From Angiostrongylus vasorum (Eukaryota; Nematoda; Chromadorea; Rhabditida; Metastrongylidae): 64,000 nt of DNA. Numbering within the stretch: the first letter of the stretch is position 1; each line of letters opens with the position of its first letter. The DNA is taken from NCBI GenBank assembly GCA_018806985.1, contig JADANN010000429.1, positions 682,001 through 746,000 of the forward strand. The letters are read 5' to 3'. A model generated the notes under the pieces. The model was not told the DNA's origin. It searched no databases and worked only from the letters and a program-made list of their open reading frames with translations. Positions 11,816-23,640 of this stretch are shown here, in pieces. A program made the position numbers and the translations under genes.

Positions 11816-12012
11816 CAATAACGCTGACGGGTGATTGCTGATGGCACTGATCGATCGAACTAGGTGAGAGACAGGCGTAACGAAGGACCTGCATGGTGTG
11901 GTGGTGAACGCGTTTGCCCCCGGAAAGGGTAATAGCGCGTTCGTTCCCCACAGCAGACACCTGCGGTCCGGAGTTTTGCAAATATCTCAGCACCCTTGTG
12001 GTAATGCGACAA
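11816..12012 (+). mobile_element. SINE-B, plus-strand copy abutting an inverted copy
   Basis: From gctgacgggtgattgctgat to atctcagcacccttgtggta, with tggtgtggtggtgaacgcgt and gcgttcgttcccc. It lies directly against the copy at 11,449-11,815 in opposite orientation. Confidence 0.78.
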
Positions 12013-12302
12013 TAGTTCGAGAAAGAGCAATGAACGAAGAAAAGGGAAACAGAATAAAGCGATAAAGTTAAGAACGACTGAACAAAGACAAAACTGATGC
12101 CACCAGATTACGACGACTTGGCTTCCACAAATGACCGACGAATGCACGCAGAGAAGAAGATGGTCGAACTTTCTGTCCTACATTGAAAACTACCCGTAAC
12201 GATTGTTGTTGATCTGCACAAGATCGTACTCATTTTTTTCAAAGGAATCGATTTTACATTATCATCTACTCCTATGGCACAAAAGCTAGACTGCTAGTTG
12301 TA

Positions 12303-12580
12303 TAGGCGCAGCGGTGTTGATCAATTCCTTAGGTAGACGTCATGAATTCAACTTCGTCGAGCTTCGTACAGGTGATTGAATGCATACCTGGAGAACATAA
12401 TGACTTTCAGGGGACCCCTGATGCATCAACTCAATGCTGCTATCCATTTCCACAAATCTAATGCAAATTTGTCCACCTTGGAGAGCCGATCATCGGTTTT
12501 AGTGGAACCTGGAAGGGAACAAGCAGCCATGGATTTACACCAGAAAGCGCCTCGAACCACTGCGCATCCGCGCACCTTAT
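12303..12580 (-). mobile_element. SINE-A, diverged copy
   Basis: gcggtgttgatcaattcctt at the left, gaaccactgcgcatccgcgc at the right. The central module is poorly preserved. Confidence 0.72.
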
Positions 12581-12824
12581 AATACCATACGGTTAGGAAT
12601 GCGTTGCATAAAGTGAATAGGTAACCTTGTGCTTCTTTTCAAAGTTCATCTAGCACTTTCAATGAGGTCATTTTCGGTAACTTTAATACCAAGACTTGGC
12701 CCGAGTGAAACACATCGCTTCGTGACCAACGAATTGGAGTGAAATGAACAGTATAAGCGACTGCGTGAGTTTATCATAATGACTATGATTATTCATAACC
12801 ACATATGACGATAGTATTAATAGA

Positions 12825-13000
12825 TAAAGATTCGGCGTTGATCAATCCTTGAGGGATACCTGTGCATTCGAGCTAACCAAACATCGTTAGAAATGATTGA
12901 ATGCCTGAAAAATGGCTTGTGGTGGCCTATCGCTCTATAACGTCAGTGTTTTGCATTTTACATCACACCCTGCCGTGAAAAATAGTGATAAGGAGTGAAA
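12825..13000 (-). mobile_element. SINE-A fragment joined to SINE-B hairpin module
   Basis: A SINE-A body (agattcggcgttgatcaatc…ggtggcctatcg) breaks off at about 12,950. It is followed by caccctgccgtgaaaaatag, the hairpin module that ends SINE-B. Confidence 0.6.
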
Positions 13001-15179
13001 AAAGTTAAGAGATTGAAAGAATAGCTTAAAGATAGAGGAACAGGAATACCACCTGAAGCGGATGACGTAGAAGGAGGACGTCTTTAATTATTCATTTAAT
13101 TCCAGTCGCAACAGTCATTTAACGACCACGAGGATTGACAGCCATTATCCGGAAAGAGCTTTGCCTGCATTCAATAAGGAAATGAATAAGGTTATATCCG
13201 AAGTCTACTTCGGTCACTCGAATGGCCACATCCACACTCTAACAGGACAATGTTATCTTAGCACTAACCCTTTCGATATCGTTCATGCTTACTTATCATT
13301 GAAGATTCACATAGTAACAGGATTCTGCTCACTAGATCTGAACACTTGAAAACTTATGCGAGCTTTGATCAAGATGGTTTAGTTGTTTATAGTTATCTTT
13401 TAGATGGCAAAGTTACTAATCAGTGGAAAATAAGCAATAACTTGTCGCTAATGAACAATAATGACATGCATGAAATTAGTATTTATTACCTAACCTGCTT
13501 TCTGTCTAGCTTCTGCAAGTTCCTCACTCGTATCATTTGTAAAAGGGTCGAGGGAACAATGGATGTATAATCAATATTCCGAAAAAAGAACTACGATCGA
13601 TCCTATCCATAGATTGATGTAGTTCTATGAAAAAATCACTGAAGAGGCATCGCGTTTTCTGACTTTCATGAGCTTAGATAAGGATTTTGGTTCATCTGAG
13701 ACGGAAGTAGTCATGGATACTTTCGGCAAACATTGCTCTGCTACTCGGTGCTAAGCATTTTCCATGAGCTAGGCATTAACAGCAACCAGTATTTGAAAAT
13801 TCTGCGCGCTAAATCACCAAAGTTAATTTAAAGGCAGAGATCTAACACAGAAAAAAACTTCTGAACTGTGGGAGTCGATTCCCATCATCTACATCACTTT
13901 GCGCTTCTGATGCCATCGTTCTTATATAATCAAGAAATACCTCATGGAACAAATGCTCGTACATTTTTACGACACCGATTTAGTCAATGTGATGGTGTTC
14001 ATGAAGGACAAACTTGTTCCTTATGCCACATGAATGCTATTATGTGAAAATCCTTCAGCCACTGTGCTTGAATCAGTAACTGATCATGAAAAAGATCTTC
14101 GCCTCAGAGCTGAGTTCAGCAAAGAAACGAGCAGCTTGTGAAGGAGAAGGGGCATCGGGTCTTTTGCTCTTTTTGAAAACCCTCCTAGTTCTTTCTATAA
14201 TCTACCTTCACACATTTTTCTTTGTTGTAAAGCATGAAGAAGCAATAAAATAATAAGGTCAGAAATGTTAGGGAAATGCTTGTGGCTTTAATAAGTCGGT
14301 AACTAGTTTTAGTAGTTCAAGATCATGCTATGTGAAGGATGTCTTGACTTGACCGACGAGATTTCCTAATGTCCTTCAGGATTCTTAAACCCAATAGGGT
14401 GCACTGTAGGTAGAAAGAACACTGTTAAGCTTGAAGGCATTGTTATACCCAAACAAAAAACGTGGAATAAAACTGGAAACTGTATGAATGAGCTTAAAGA
14501 AAGATGTGAACTGGGTACTACGACTCATCCGCGTTTGGTCACTGATACCCATTGAGGAAAAGAAGATGATAAATGAACGGATAGACCAATGAAGTGACCA
14601 CGACTAGATTTGTCGAGCTGTGAAGTGACCTTGAGAACGAGCACCACTATCATCAACGTCAACCAGTCCCATATGGTAATGGAACAATATGTTTGGCTGA
14701 ACCAGCTGCATCGAAACAGCTGGCGTTTCCTTCCAGGCTCAGTACTGTCTAGTCGAAGGAATAGAAGGGATTCGACTTCAATAGCGCCGCCATCACCGTG
14801 TTCATTTTCTAAAGAATTTCAAGGCGATCTCGGTAACATTTCTAAGTGTTTTTAAAAATGTTCTTCATAAACTGTAACCTTAAAGAATACGGTAGCATCG
14901 GAACCTCCAATGTTAGAACGATCGTTGCTGAAAAAAAATTAATGTGATTCATGGCAGATGCAAAGAGACTCTCAGAAATGTCAGAAAAAGTGTCCTTCCA
15001 GCGATCGAGATTGTAATGGCTGCTATTATTGTATAGTCGAGTGAGAAAAAAAACACTAACATTATGGGGATGTTGCTATTTGTTTGCGGTACAGTAATCC
15101 ACCAATAAAAGCCCACAGAACAAAAGCTGGTTGGTAAAACTGCAAAATTATTATATAAGTTAGAGTAAATGGTAAAGGA
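13001..15179. other. 2.2 kb without recognisable feature
   Basis: No repeats of the named families were found. Short frames at 13161-13349, 13346-13570 and 14610-14855 have no domain or splice support. Confidence 0.5.
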
Positions 15180-15430
15180 ATAAATGACAGAGTTTTCGGC
15201 GTCGACCAAACCCCTGTGGGATGTGATATGAGTTCGACTTCATTCGTAGTATGTTAGAGAAGGTGAATGGGTATTTCACCTATACAGTAGCTTGCAGAGG
15301 CCTAGCGGCGCACCCAGTCATTCTTTCTATTCTCCCAGACAGGCTTGATGGCAATTTCCTGGCACCAGAAGAGTTGAGGTTTTGGGTCACGCTGAGCGAG
15401 GGAAAGAACTAAGGACCCATGGAGTGTATA
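15180..15430 (-). mobile_element. SINE-A, old diverged copy
   Basis: gagttttcggcgtcgaccaa, aggcctagcggcgc and ctcccagacaggcttgatgg mark the family. The tRNA head is no longer recognisable. Confidence 0.68.
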
Positions 15431-15484
15431 TTAGACGACAATCATAACCTCTACGCTATGTACGCTCCAAGTGAGAGTCAATAA

Positions 15485-15860
15485 ATCTTATTTATGAAAC
15501 CACAATGATGATGAGATATTTGCAAAACTCCGGACCGCAGGTGTTTGCGGTGTGGAACGAACACGCTATTACCCTTTCCGAGAGCTAACGCGTTGACCAC
15601 CACACCATGCGGGTCCTTCGTTTCGCCTTTCTCTCAGCTGGTTTTATCGATCACTGCCATCAGCAATCACCCGTCAATGGGATGGGGAGCCCAAATCGGC
15701 TTTGAACCCAGTTAAGCTGACTCTATAGTTGAAATTCACAATGTTGACTTTTTATTTACTGCCTTTTACTATACACAAATAACACAACAACATTGTTTAC
15801 ATAAATAATACCCTGGCATGAAAACTAGTAAAAGGCAGTAAATAAAAAACTCAGCATTGG
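15485..15860 (-). mobile_element. SINE-B with terminal foldback
   Basis: The copy runs from tgaaaccacaatgatgatga to gaaattcacaatgttgac. It ends in tttttatttactgccttttacta (15,748-15,770), whose exact reverse complement follows at 15,826-15,849. The 55 bases between the arms are AT-rich. Confidence 0.75.
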
Positions 15861-16027
15861 GAATCTTATTTACTTCGTGCAAACGAAATCGCGGTGTACA
15901 TGAATGGGCATCTAATGTAAAAGTTATGTTTAATAGTAATGTGACACTAGTGGTTAATGGGCAAAACTGGAAAGGGTATGAAAAAAGTGACCAGGAAAAT
16001 TGAATGTAAAAAAGTACTAATCAAACG

Positions 16028-16310
16028 TGTGCCGTAGTGGTCGGAGGCGCCCTGCAACACACACGCGGAATCGATCCCCGCGCCCATGGCCCACCAAACC
16101 TTCCATCCCTCCGGAGTCAGCAAATTGGTAGCAAACTTGTCTGAGAGGATAGCAGCACTTGCTCTATACATCGGTAGGCCGCCGCTAGTCATTGCATTCT
16201 AAAGGCCAGATAATGTATCCAATCACCTCCAAACGATGCTAATGAAGTAGAATGCATGGCAGATCCCTCAGGGATTGATCAACGTCGAAAGCTTTATGCT
16301 TTATCCTTTT
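16028..16310 (+). mobile_element. SINE-A, complete
   Basis: Plus-strand copy from gtgccgtagtggtcggaggc to gctttatgctttatcctttt. Imperfect target duplicates TAATCAAACG and TAGTCAAACG flank it. Confidence 0.88.
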
Positions 16311-16499
16311 ATTAGTCAAACGGATTTCAGCAGAATTTTTTCACTGTATGCCATCGAACTACCGAAGAAGATCATATCTTCTTAGGCACCTCATTAAGGA
16401 ATTGTTGAAGATCCTTTCTCGCACTCAATGCAAATAAAACTCTCCTAAGAAAAGCATTGGTGTTGAGGGAAAGTCTACTGTTATCTGCCAAAAAAATCG

Positions 16500-16600
16500 A
16501 TTTTTTTTTCATTTTCATCTTCTAATCTCTCCCTCTCTGTCTTTCTCTCGTCGTTCACCGTTACCTCCCTCTCCAATTCTCTATTCTCCCTGTTTGTCGC
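16500..16600. repeat. Pyrimidine-rich low-complexity tract
   Basis: Poly-T followed by cttctaatctctccctctct and further CT-rich sequence. Confidence 0.7.
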
Positions 16601-17294
16601 TGTCACCCTGTTTCCATAACCTTTCTGGACGTTTTGAAGGAAAAAAAATCTATGTTTACCAGTCAAGGAACTATTTTTCTTGCTTTCAATTAGCCTTCCT
16701 ACCTCTCATTCATTCCTATCTCACTTTCATCCTGAAATTGTATTTTTCGCGGAGCAATAACCCATTCTTCGCTCATGTCCTCCTTCTTTACTCTCTGTCT
16801 TTCTCATTATCAGTCTATCCATCATTGTAATCATCCTCCTTTGCGTCACTACCATCATTGTCAATCTCATTAAGAGATTCTTCACTAAATTTTTGTGCTT
16901 TGAAATACTGTGATTTTTTGTCGAACGATTACAGAACGGGGCTTTTTTTTTCGTTCATCTCATTTTTCATGACACCATAAAGGTCATACTTGTGCCTTTG
17001 ATGGCGACGCTTTCTTTGGTAAAAGTGCACAACGAGATCATGAAGCCGATAAAAACGCAAGAAAAGAAACGAAAACAAAAAATGTCGACGAAACAACCTG
17101 ACTACTGTACTAGCTGTCATGAAAATCTAAGCGAGAGATTTGGCTGCTGAAGGATCAAACTCGGTGGTTAATGCTTATTTTCACATAGTACAAAGCATAT
17201 CGTTGAATATTATGCATTCTAACAGAACGAGAAATCTCTTTACCTAGAATTGGAGATCCTTCGGTTTTTTTTTCGTATTCGTGTTTTTTGGATG
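16601..17294. other. No recognisable feature
   Basis: AT-rich sequence between the pyrimidine tract and SINE-D. 18,293-19,334 and 19,501-20,023 are likewise empty. Confidence 0.5.
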
Positions 17295-17705
17295 TTGCGT
17301 CACTTCCTTTTCCTCCCAATGGTTTACCGTCTCATCGGTGCTGAGAGGTGTTCCTGGGTGTTGGGCTGCTAGTACAGCGGGGAGACTCATCCCTATGGAA
17401 GGGTCTCCCATGCTGAGGAGGAGTCCGGCGTTTCCATCAGGAAACCTAGTTAAGAGTAAACCATTACCAAGATACACCACCGTCCTGGTATCAAATTCTC
17501 ATGGTGGCAGATCTCCCTCTCACAAGGGCTGCGACTGCTTGTGGTGATGAAGACCTGGGGCAGAGTTTGGGCAGGCTAACCTCGGGATTCCAGGGAACCA
17601 CAATGGCTTAACTAGCAAATCTCTGAAAAATGGAGATTATGCCGCAGCCCGCATAACCAAAGAGGATGGGCCATTCAAGTATCAAGTATCAAGTAATCGT
17701 GCTTT
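17295..17705 (+). mobile_element. SINE-D-like repeat with CAAGTAT tail
   Basis: About 400 bp starting near caatggtttaccgtctcatc. Landmarks are gaggtgttcctgggtg, gggtctcccatgctgaggag, accgtcctggtatcaaattc, gacctggggcagagtttggg and gggattccagggaaccacaa. It ends in tcaagtatcaagtatcaagt. Two other long copies share all of these. No clear tRNA boxes are visible, so its class is open. The three long copies have no common open frame. Confidence 0.75.
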
Positions 17706-17945
17706 TATTAATTAATCTATTCGGTGACATTTTATACGATGGCAGAGTATGGAGACGGATTAATAACTAAACAAAAATAAGAAGTATAAATAAGGCTGGA
17801 TTACGCAAAAGCTTAACAAAATATGATTTAGCTCAAGCTCAAGACGGAGTAGTACATTCAGCTCAGGTTGAATGGCGCACTATCATGAAATCTACTCAAT
17901 TTTTCAGTTGATTGCCATGTTTATACCTGAGTAAGATTTCTTAAG

Positions 17946-18292
17946 ATGTGTGTAGCTCAGTGGTTAGAGGTGCCCTGCAATACCCATGGGTTCAATCCTA
18001 CAACCCAGGCTCACCAAGCCTTCCATCCCTCCGGGCTCAGGAAACTAGTACCAGACTTCTCCGGGAACAAAGCACTCTCTGCAATCCAAATGGAAACGCT
18101 CCATCCCTGCTATTTCAAGACTCCAGAGAGAATTGACTCTACAAGCATTCTACGACGTTCATGATGAAATGAAAATCCTCAAGCATCAGACGAAGCTGCA
18201 CGTAAATTTGGAAGATCTTCGCGCACGATGGATGCGAGGAAAACAATGGACGTTAAGACGGGTCGTCTAAAATAAAATAGAATAAAAAAATG
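17946..18292 (+). mobile_element. SINE-C with perfect pol III boxes
   Basis: Box A TAGCTCAGTGG at 17953-17963 and box B GGTTCAATCC at 17989-17998 both match the pol III consensus exactly. The shared module follows (ccaagccttccatccctccg…agtaccagacttctccggga). The C-specific tail comes next (ctctgcaatccaaatggaaa…gattctacgac-type, ggatgcgaggaaaca), ending aaaataaaatagaataaaaa. Confidence 0.87.
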
Positions 18293-19334
18293 AAAGACGA
18301 GACTGTCGGTGCAATGCAATCCCAGGATCTGAGCATCCATAGTTGCCTGCCATCATCCTGGTTCTTTGCGAGATTTCCCACTTTGTGGCTAGCCTATTAC
18401 AAGGTTGGGAGTGACTCTTGATCTTAAAGATTAGATGGACCTTCGGGTGCACCTTCCTCTTCGTTCAGTGGACGCTGCTGCAGAGGTCGAGCTCTCCGCT
18501 GTCCATCGCAGCTGGATTCCAAAGAACAGCACCCTAACTACGGAGAAGTAACCAACTATTAGCATAAGTTCAACGATATTCATCTCTCTGGCTAGAGCAC
18601 CAGTTTGCTAGGAAATGAATTGACGTTTGAAAGGACTGATTTCCACGAATCGTCACTCATAAACGTTTTTAGGGATGCTTCATCAGCGGTAGCCATAGAA
18701 AAAAAGCTCATCCGTTAATTAAGAACTCCACCGCTTTTGAACTAGGGTTGTTTTTGGAGGTCAAATTGCGACATGTAGCTATCTAGTAGAAAGCTATTTA
18801 CGGCAGAACCGTCGTGCTATCCTTGACTAGGTTATCAAGAGACGTCCTCCGTCTACGTAAACCATGCAGAACCTATTAATAAGCTCTGCAACTTTTAACG
18901 CTGTTACAGGTAGTATAGGTGGTTCTGTGACCTAAAACGTACCAGTGACACTTTTATTTGAAAAGAAAATCCGACGTAACCTATCGAATTCACGGCTTGG
19001 TTGGCGCGGAATGAAAGATAAACCTCAGAACCTACTACTGAGAAAAAATAGCGCTTGGTTGGTCTCAGGGACTAAAGTCACTGAAAGTGTTGAAGAGTTC
19101 TCAAACTGCCAATGATAATGGTGAGAAGAACTACGAAATTAAAAAGTACGATTCTGCGAATGAAAAGAAAATCGACATTGACGTGACAGAATGAATGAAC
19201 ACAAGAAAAGAACAATAAATGCATGCATTTTTTGGTCGTACATGACATATGTTCTTGGCACTTCACTGGCCAGTGTTTTGTTCAAAATAAGGGCTCCTCT
19301 AGATCACGAAGAAAACGGAATCTCAATGCTTAAC

Positions 19335-19500
19335 CTTTCACTTACCGTTTATTATTTTTTTCATGGCACGGTATTTGGGATACGAGCAGAAGGATGTTGA
19401 GATATTTGCAGAACTCGGACCTCAAGCCAGGTTCGAACCCTCGACTACTTTTTCCGGGGGCTTACATGCTACCCACTGTACCACCAAGGTGCGTGTTGTG
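19335..19500 (-). mobile_element. SINE-B-related copy with canonical box B
   Basis: Hairpin-module remnant tttcatggcacggtatttgg, then gttgagatatttgcagaact, box B GGTTCGAACCC on the minus strand (within gccaggttcgaaccctcg) and ctacccactgtaccacc. It is a diverged relative of SINE-B with a better box B. Confidence 0.65.
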
Positions 19501-20023
19501 TGTTTCTCTGGACGAGTTTTCATTCTAACGGTGCTATAAACAAAAACAAAATCTGTAGTGCAGTGTGCTGACGTGCATCTCTGTTATGAATTTCCTGGAA
19601 GATATTATTGTTTATTTCTATGACGTGTGAGGATTTCAGATTGTCGCCACATGAAAAAGAATTTTTAAGTTAAAATGCTTGGCTCGGCGATCTGAGGTCA
19701 GCTAGCTCGTTATCTATTTGGGTGATATCTTTGGGCTAAAAGCGCGAATGGCCAATTTTTCGTTTGGTTACACGTTCGAATCTTTATCTTTTTTTTCTGA
19801 AGGAACGTCTTAGATAAGTGCAGGAGCTTTTACCCGTAATTATTAGAACATCGTCTTCCTCAATATTTCATGAAAACTGGAGCCGAATAAGAAGCTTTGG
19901 GCCGATAGAACCAACAGAGAATTTTACTGGTATCTGTCTGAGTAACTCCAATTTTGCGGGCTTACAGGTGGCATAGGTGTACTGCACAAAAAACGTTAGC
20001 AAATAAAAAAGAAATCGTCATAG

Positions 20024-20400
20024 ATGGTGAGGTGCGCACATTGGCTACAGATGTCCTCTGATACACACGTCTTCACTGCCGCTTACCGTACTAACCAAGC
20101 TTCACGTGTTTCGGAGTTGGTAGATAAAAGACCTCTCTGGAATGAAAGGAACAACTTGATGCATCGGTACGCCATTGCAAGTCATTGTATAGGCTCGATA
20201 TGCATTGAAACACATCAAGCGCTCAGTGGTGGAGCCTATTAGGATGCGCCACGCACTCAACTTCATCAAGCAGGTTTGAGTGGTGATTGAAGGCATATTT
20301 GGCTTTGTATAATGAGGTACGGTATCCTACCAATATATCAATTCAGTGCTGTTATCGTCGCAGACTGGTCCAGTCTAGTCCCATTTTAAGATTCTGCAGC
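20024..20400. mobile_element. Two SINE-A fragments, head to head in inverted orientation
   Basis: A plus-strand fragment (about 20,026-20,215, with ttgtataggctcgatatgca) meets a minus-strand fragment (about 20,235-20,390, ggatgcgccacgcactcaac to gtcgcagactggtccagtct). Both are diverged. Together they can form an imperfect foldback. Confidence 0.6.
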
Positions 20401-21814
20401 GAAGGGTGGCGTGGCTAGCCTAGGAACAAGATTGAAAAGAACTTGTGCATTGGTGGCCACCTTCAGCCACGGTACTGCTCGCCCTTGATTTTTGCTGTAG
20501 GACCAATAGTTGAACAAATATTTCATTATATATGATGTAGTAGTGCATACAATTTGAGCCATATAAGTAGTCAGCCGATTAATCGCAGGAATCTCTGCAA
20601 TCACAGAAATTGCTGCAATCCTAGCAGATCCGCTTGGAGACAAACTTCCTAAAACAGAACGACGTCCAACAGCACTGGGTTAAGAGACAGAAACGTCTAA
20701 CCACGTTAATCCACTAAAAATCTCTCAGCTGCTGAAACTGCATGTGAACTCAGCAACTTCCACGAATGATAGCACACCGCAATGAATGCAAGAAGGGTTA
20801 AGGCACGCACGAACATTTGAGAAGGTGAAAGTACCTGGCATCTATAGTAAGTAATTTTACTACCTTCTACCTTGCTCTCATCCAGATGACCTTATCATTA
20901 TTGGGACTTGTCACGATAAGGAGCACTGGTGGTTTAACATTAATCCTAAAAGTGCTACTTCTTTCATGACATCGGGAAACTGCTCGTTGGAAATAAATTG
21001 CAAACTGTCAACTTCGCTATTGATGTATTCTAAATTACTCTTCGGGGTTGATTTGTAGCCAGCGCTGCCATAGCCATTATTTTTTTGGCGATTCTTGGTG
21101 GTTCAAATCGAACATCTCTATTGTATTTTATGACTCTTGGCTCCAATGTCATTACCTCAGTGTCAGTTCTTCTTCATGACCTCATAATTCTGACCCTGGG
21201 AACCCTTCAACCCTTTTGGTCAAAGCATAAGTCCACTGTGATTTCACTAATTTCTTGTTGTTTTTTTGTTGTTGACTTTATTTATTGTGAACACAATTTT
21301 GGTCATTCACCGCTACTGTCCAAGATGATCCACCAGGTTTTCTTTAGGTCTTCGACTCTCTTCATCTAGAGTGGTAAGCTTTGCACATCGAAAAGGTAGG
21401 CAAGGGCACCTCTGAGTTTTATTGATGCACCGCGTTCGGGAACAAATTATCATGTGGAGGCAGCATGTTGGAGTTACCAGTTGCCCTCGCTTTAACTGCT
21501 TGGTGAGTCCAAGCTCTGTCATTCAAAAGAAGGAACTTGAGTCGCTCTGTCTCTTCTTCATTGAAGCGGAGAGCTTGCGGGCCTAGTGGTGAGCGATTCG
21601 CGTTCGCAATCTGTTTCAGTTTTAGTAACTCCTATAAACATGCTCTGTGAGTTGCAAAAAACGGACAGTATCGACGTGCGACCATGCGAATTGGGTTTCT
21701 GCTGAACTGTGAGTTTTCACTGCTGGGAAGCCAGAAGGAGTGGATCGTATTATTGTCGTAACGAACCAGTTATCATTTCCATTCATAATTTCCCTCAGAA
21801 ACTTTCTTAAATGC
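20401..21814. other. No recognisable feature
   Basis: A 94-codon plus frame at 21085-21369 (hydrophobic, …LLYFMTLGSNVITSVSVLLH…) is the only notable ORF. It has no identified family. Confidence 0.45.
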
Positions 21815-21928
21815 GAATGAAGTTGCAGATATTTTAAAACTCAGAACCCTAGGCAATTTTCTAACCCGCGGTTACCGTTCCACTGGTTAATGTGTTACCC
21901 ACGGCACCACGGAGACCCTGGCCCCACC
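21815..21928 (-). mobile_element. SINE-B-related fragment
   Basis: gttgcagatattttaaaact to acccacggcaccacgg retains the head and the TTTGCAAATATCTCAGC remnant. It abuts the truncated Penelope-like element. Confidence 0.5.
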
Positions 21929-23640
21929 AGCTAGATGTTGAGATAACTGAGGAACATCTTAGTGATGTTACCCTTTATGGCCTATCATCTGAAAGGGAAT
22001 ACAAAAGTCAATACCGAAAACTAAACAATCAGTGGGTCAAAGTGGCGAAGGCGGCAAGCTTAAAATCGTCGGTTTTTTCGCACTTTAAAATCAATAGTCC
22101 AACAAGCCCCGTCATATACCGACTTATTAAAACACATAAGTTGGTATCACCTGATCACCTTGCGTCAACTAATTTGTCATCGTTTAAGCTATCTTCGAAC
22201 TTCTTGTTGAACATGAAGGAAGAATAAATATGCATTGCTTGTCCATCCAGCAGCTAATGGCTCTCTTAAAGGAGTGCCTAAACTGCTCGATTTTCAGATG
22301 GTCTGGGAAATATTTCGCGCAAATAAGGAGGTTGGCAATTGGACAGCGACTGGCATCAAGCCTTGCCATTGTGTTTATGTCTAAGATAGAAGACCCTGTT
22401 CTCGATCTCCGGCCACTACTCTACTGGGGATATGTAGATGATTGTTTTGTCATCTTCTCTACGCAGGAGGAGATGGGCAAATGCTTTGAATTATTGAACG
22501 AGCCGTCTGAGTACATTAAGTTCAGCCGGGAGAAACCGAGAAAAAGACTGGCTTCCGTTTTTAAACGTCCAGATAAGCCTATCAAGTAGCGGTTACCTGA
22601 CAAAGTGGCACCGAAAGCCAAGTAACAACAACATCCTCGTTCATTTCCTTTCTTCCCTCCCTTCACACACAAAGAGGGCGCTCGTGAGGAACATGTTTCG
22701 AATAGCCACCTCTGTGTGCACAAGTAGGGAACTAAAGGAAGAATCGCGCAACATGGCTTGGGAAATAGCCATCTCCAATGGCTGCTAAATAGTAATCCCA
22801 TGAGGTAAATTTAGAAGGAGAGCGACGCCCAAAACGAAGGGTTTGTCCGAAACAAAATCCCGTTTATCTTGCTCTTCATTAGCGATGAAATAAGTGTAGC
22901 GATAAAGCGATGCTTAGGAAGCGCAGATCTAGGGGAATCGGTAGCGATAATTGAAATACCAACGGCTAGTCTACGTCGTCAGTTAGTTCGTAACCGCATG
23001 TACGACCGCCTGTGTGAAACACAGAATTGCGTAATTTGCCCTTATGGCAGTGACGGTGATGCATGAGTTCAAATACGATATATTGATCCCTAGTACTTGC
23101 GGAGACGAATATTTCAGCGAATGGGCAGACTTTTTATGCATCCGCATAAAAGAACACCTAGATGACAAACGAAAACTAAGACAATCTACCCCACTAGGCA
23201 CGCATAAAATATAAAAAACATAGCGGAGAAGATTTTGATGTAAAAGTCGCTATCATCGCACGGGAGACTAAAACACCAACGCACAAATTTCTCGAGGCTT
23301 TTTGGATAAGTTCCAAAAGTCCGAGAATGAATTGATCTCGCCCCGTTTCTCAGAATTGATTTTTGATGTGGGGTGGTGCAGCAACCAACCATATGCGACT
23401 CTGAGCGGCTGTTCTGTCTTGGTGGAGAACAGACAAAAACGGTGGGTTTTTTCGAGAAGCCGCAGATCTTGTAATTATTGTTCAGATTTTCATCTTTCTG
23501 TTTGCGTTGTTGAAGCGTTTGACCTAGTAAATCACATATTAGTGTGCCCTTCCAGGCCCTGAAGAAGGCGATACTGCCGAACCGTCAGCTGCCGCTGTGT
23601 GTATGTGTTATATTTGTAAGGAAGCAAAGGTGTGCTGAAT
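21929..23640 (+). mobile_element. Truncated, decayed Penelope-like element
   Basis: A second, older copy of the same element family. It begins abruptly with the QLDVEITEEHL segment, directly after a SINE-B fragment, so the 5' part is missing. The reverse transcriptase shows LIKTHKLVSPD, then an internal deletion of roughly 230 bases near 22,195 that removes motif A, then GQRLASSLAI and the catalytic box YVDDCF near 22,435. Endonuclease remnants follow (LRRQLVRNRMYDRLCETQNC near 22,960, and a broken GIY-YIG core at 23,085-23,170). It ends with a terminal hammerhead-like motif at 23,555-23,590. Many stops and frame changes are present. Confidence 0.83.
23555..23590 (+). ncRNA. Hammerhead-like motif, decayed
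   Basis: CTGAAGA at 23559-23565, stem II GGCG…TGCC, then GAACCGTC in place of GAAACGTC. One core A is changed, so activity is doubtful. It marks the 3' end of the truncated element at 21,929. Confidence 0.6.

Noticed and set aside
17953..17998. Possible functional tRNA gene at the SINE-C head.
   Set aside because: Box A and B are perfect, but no acceptor stem closes after the T arm and the sequence runs into the SINE module. It is a SINE promoter.
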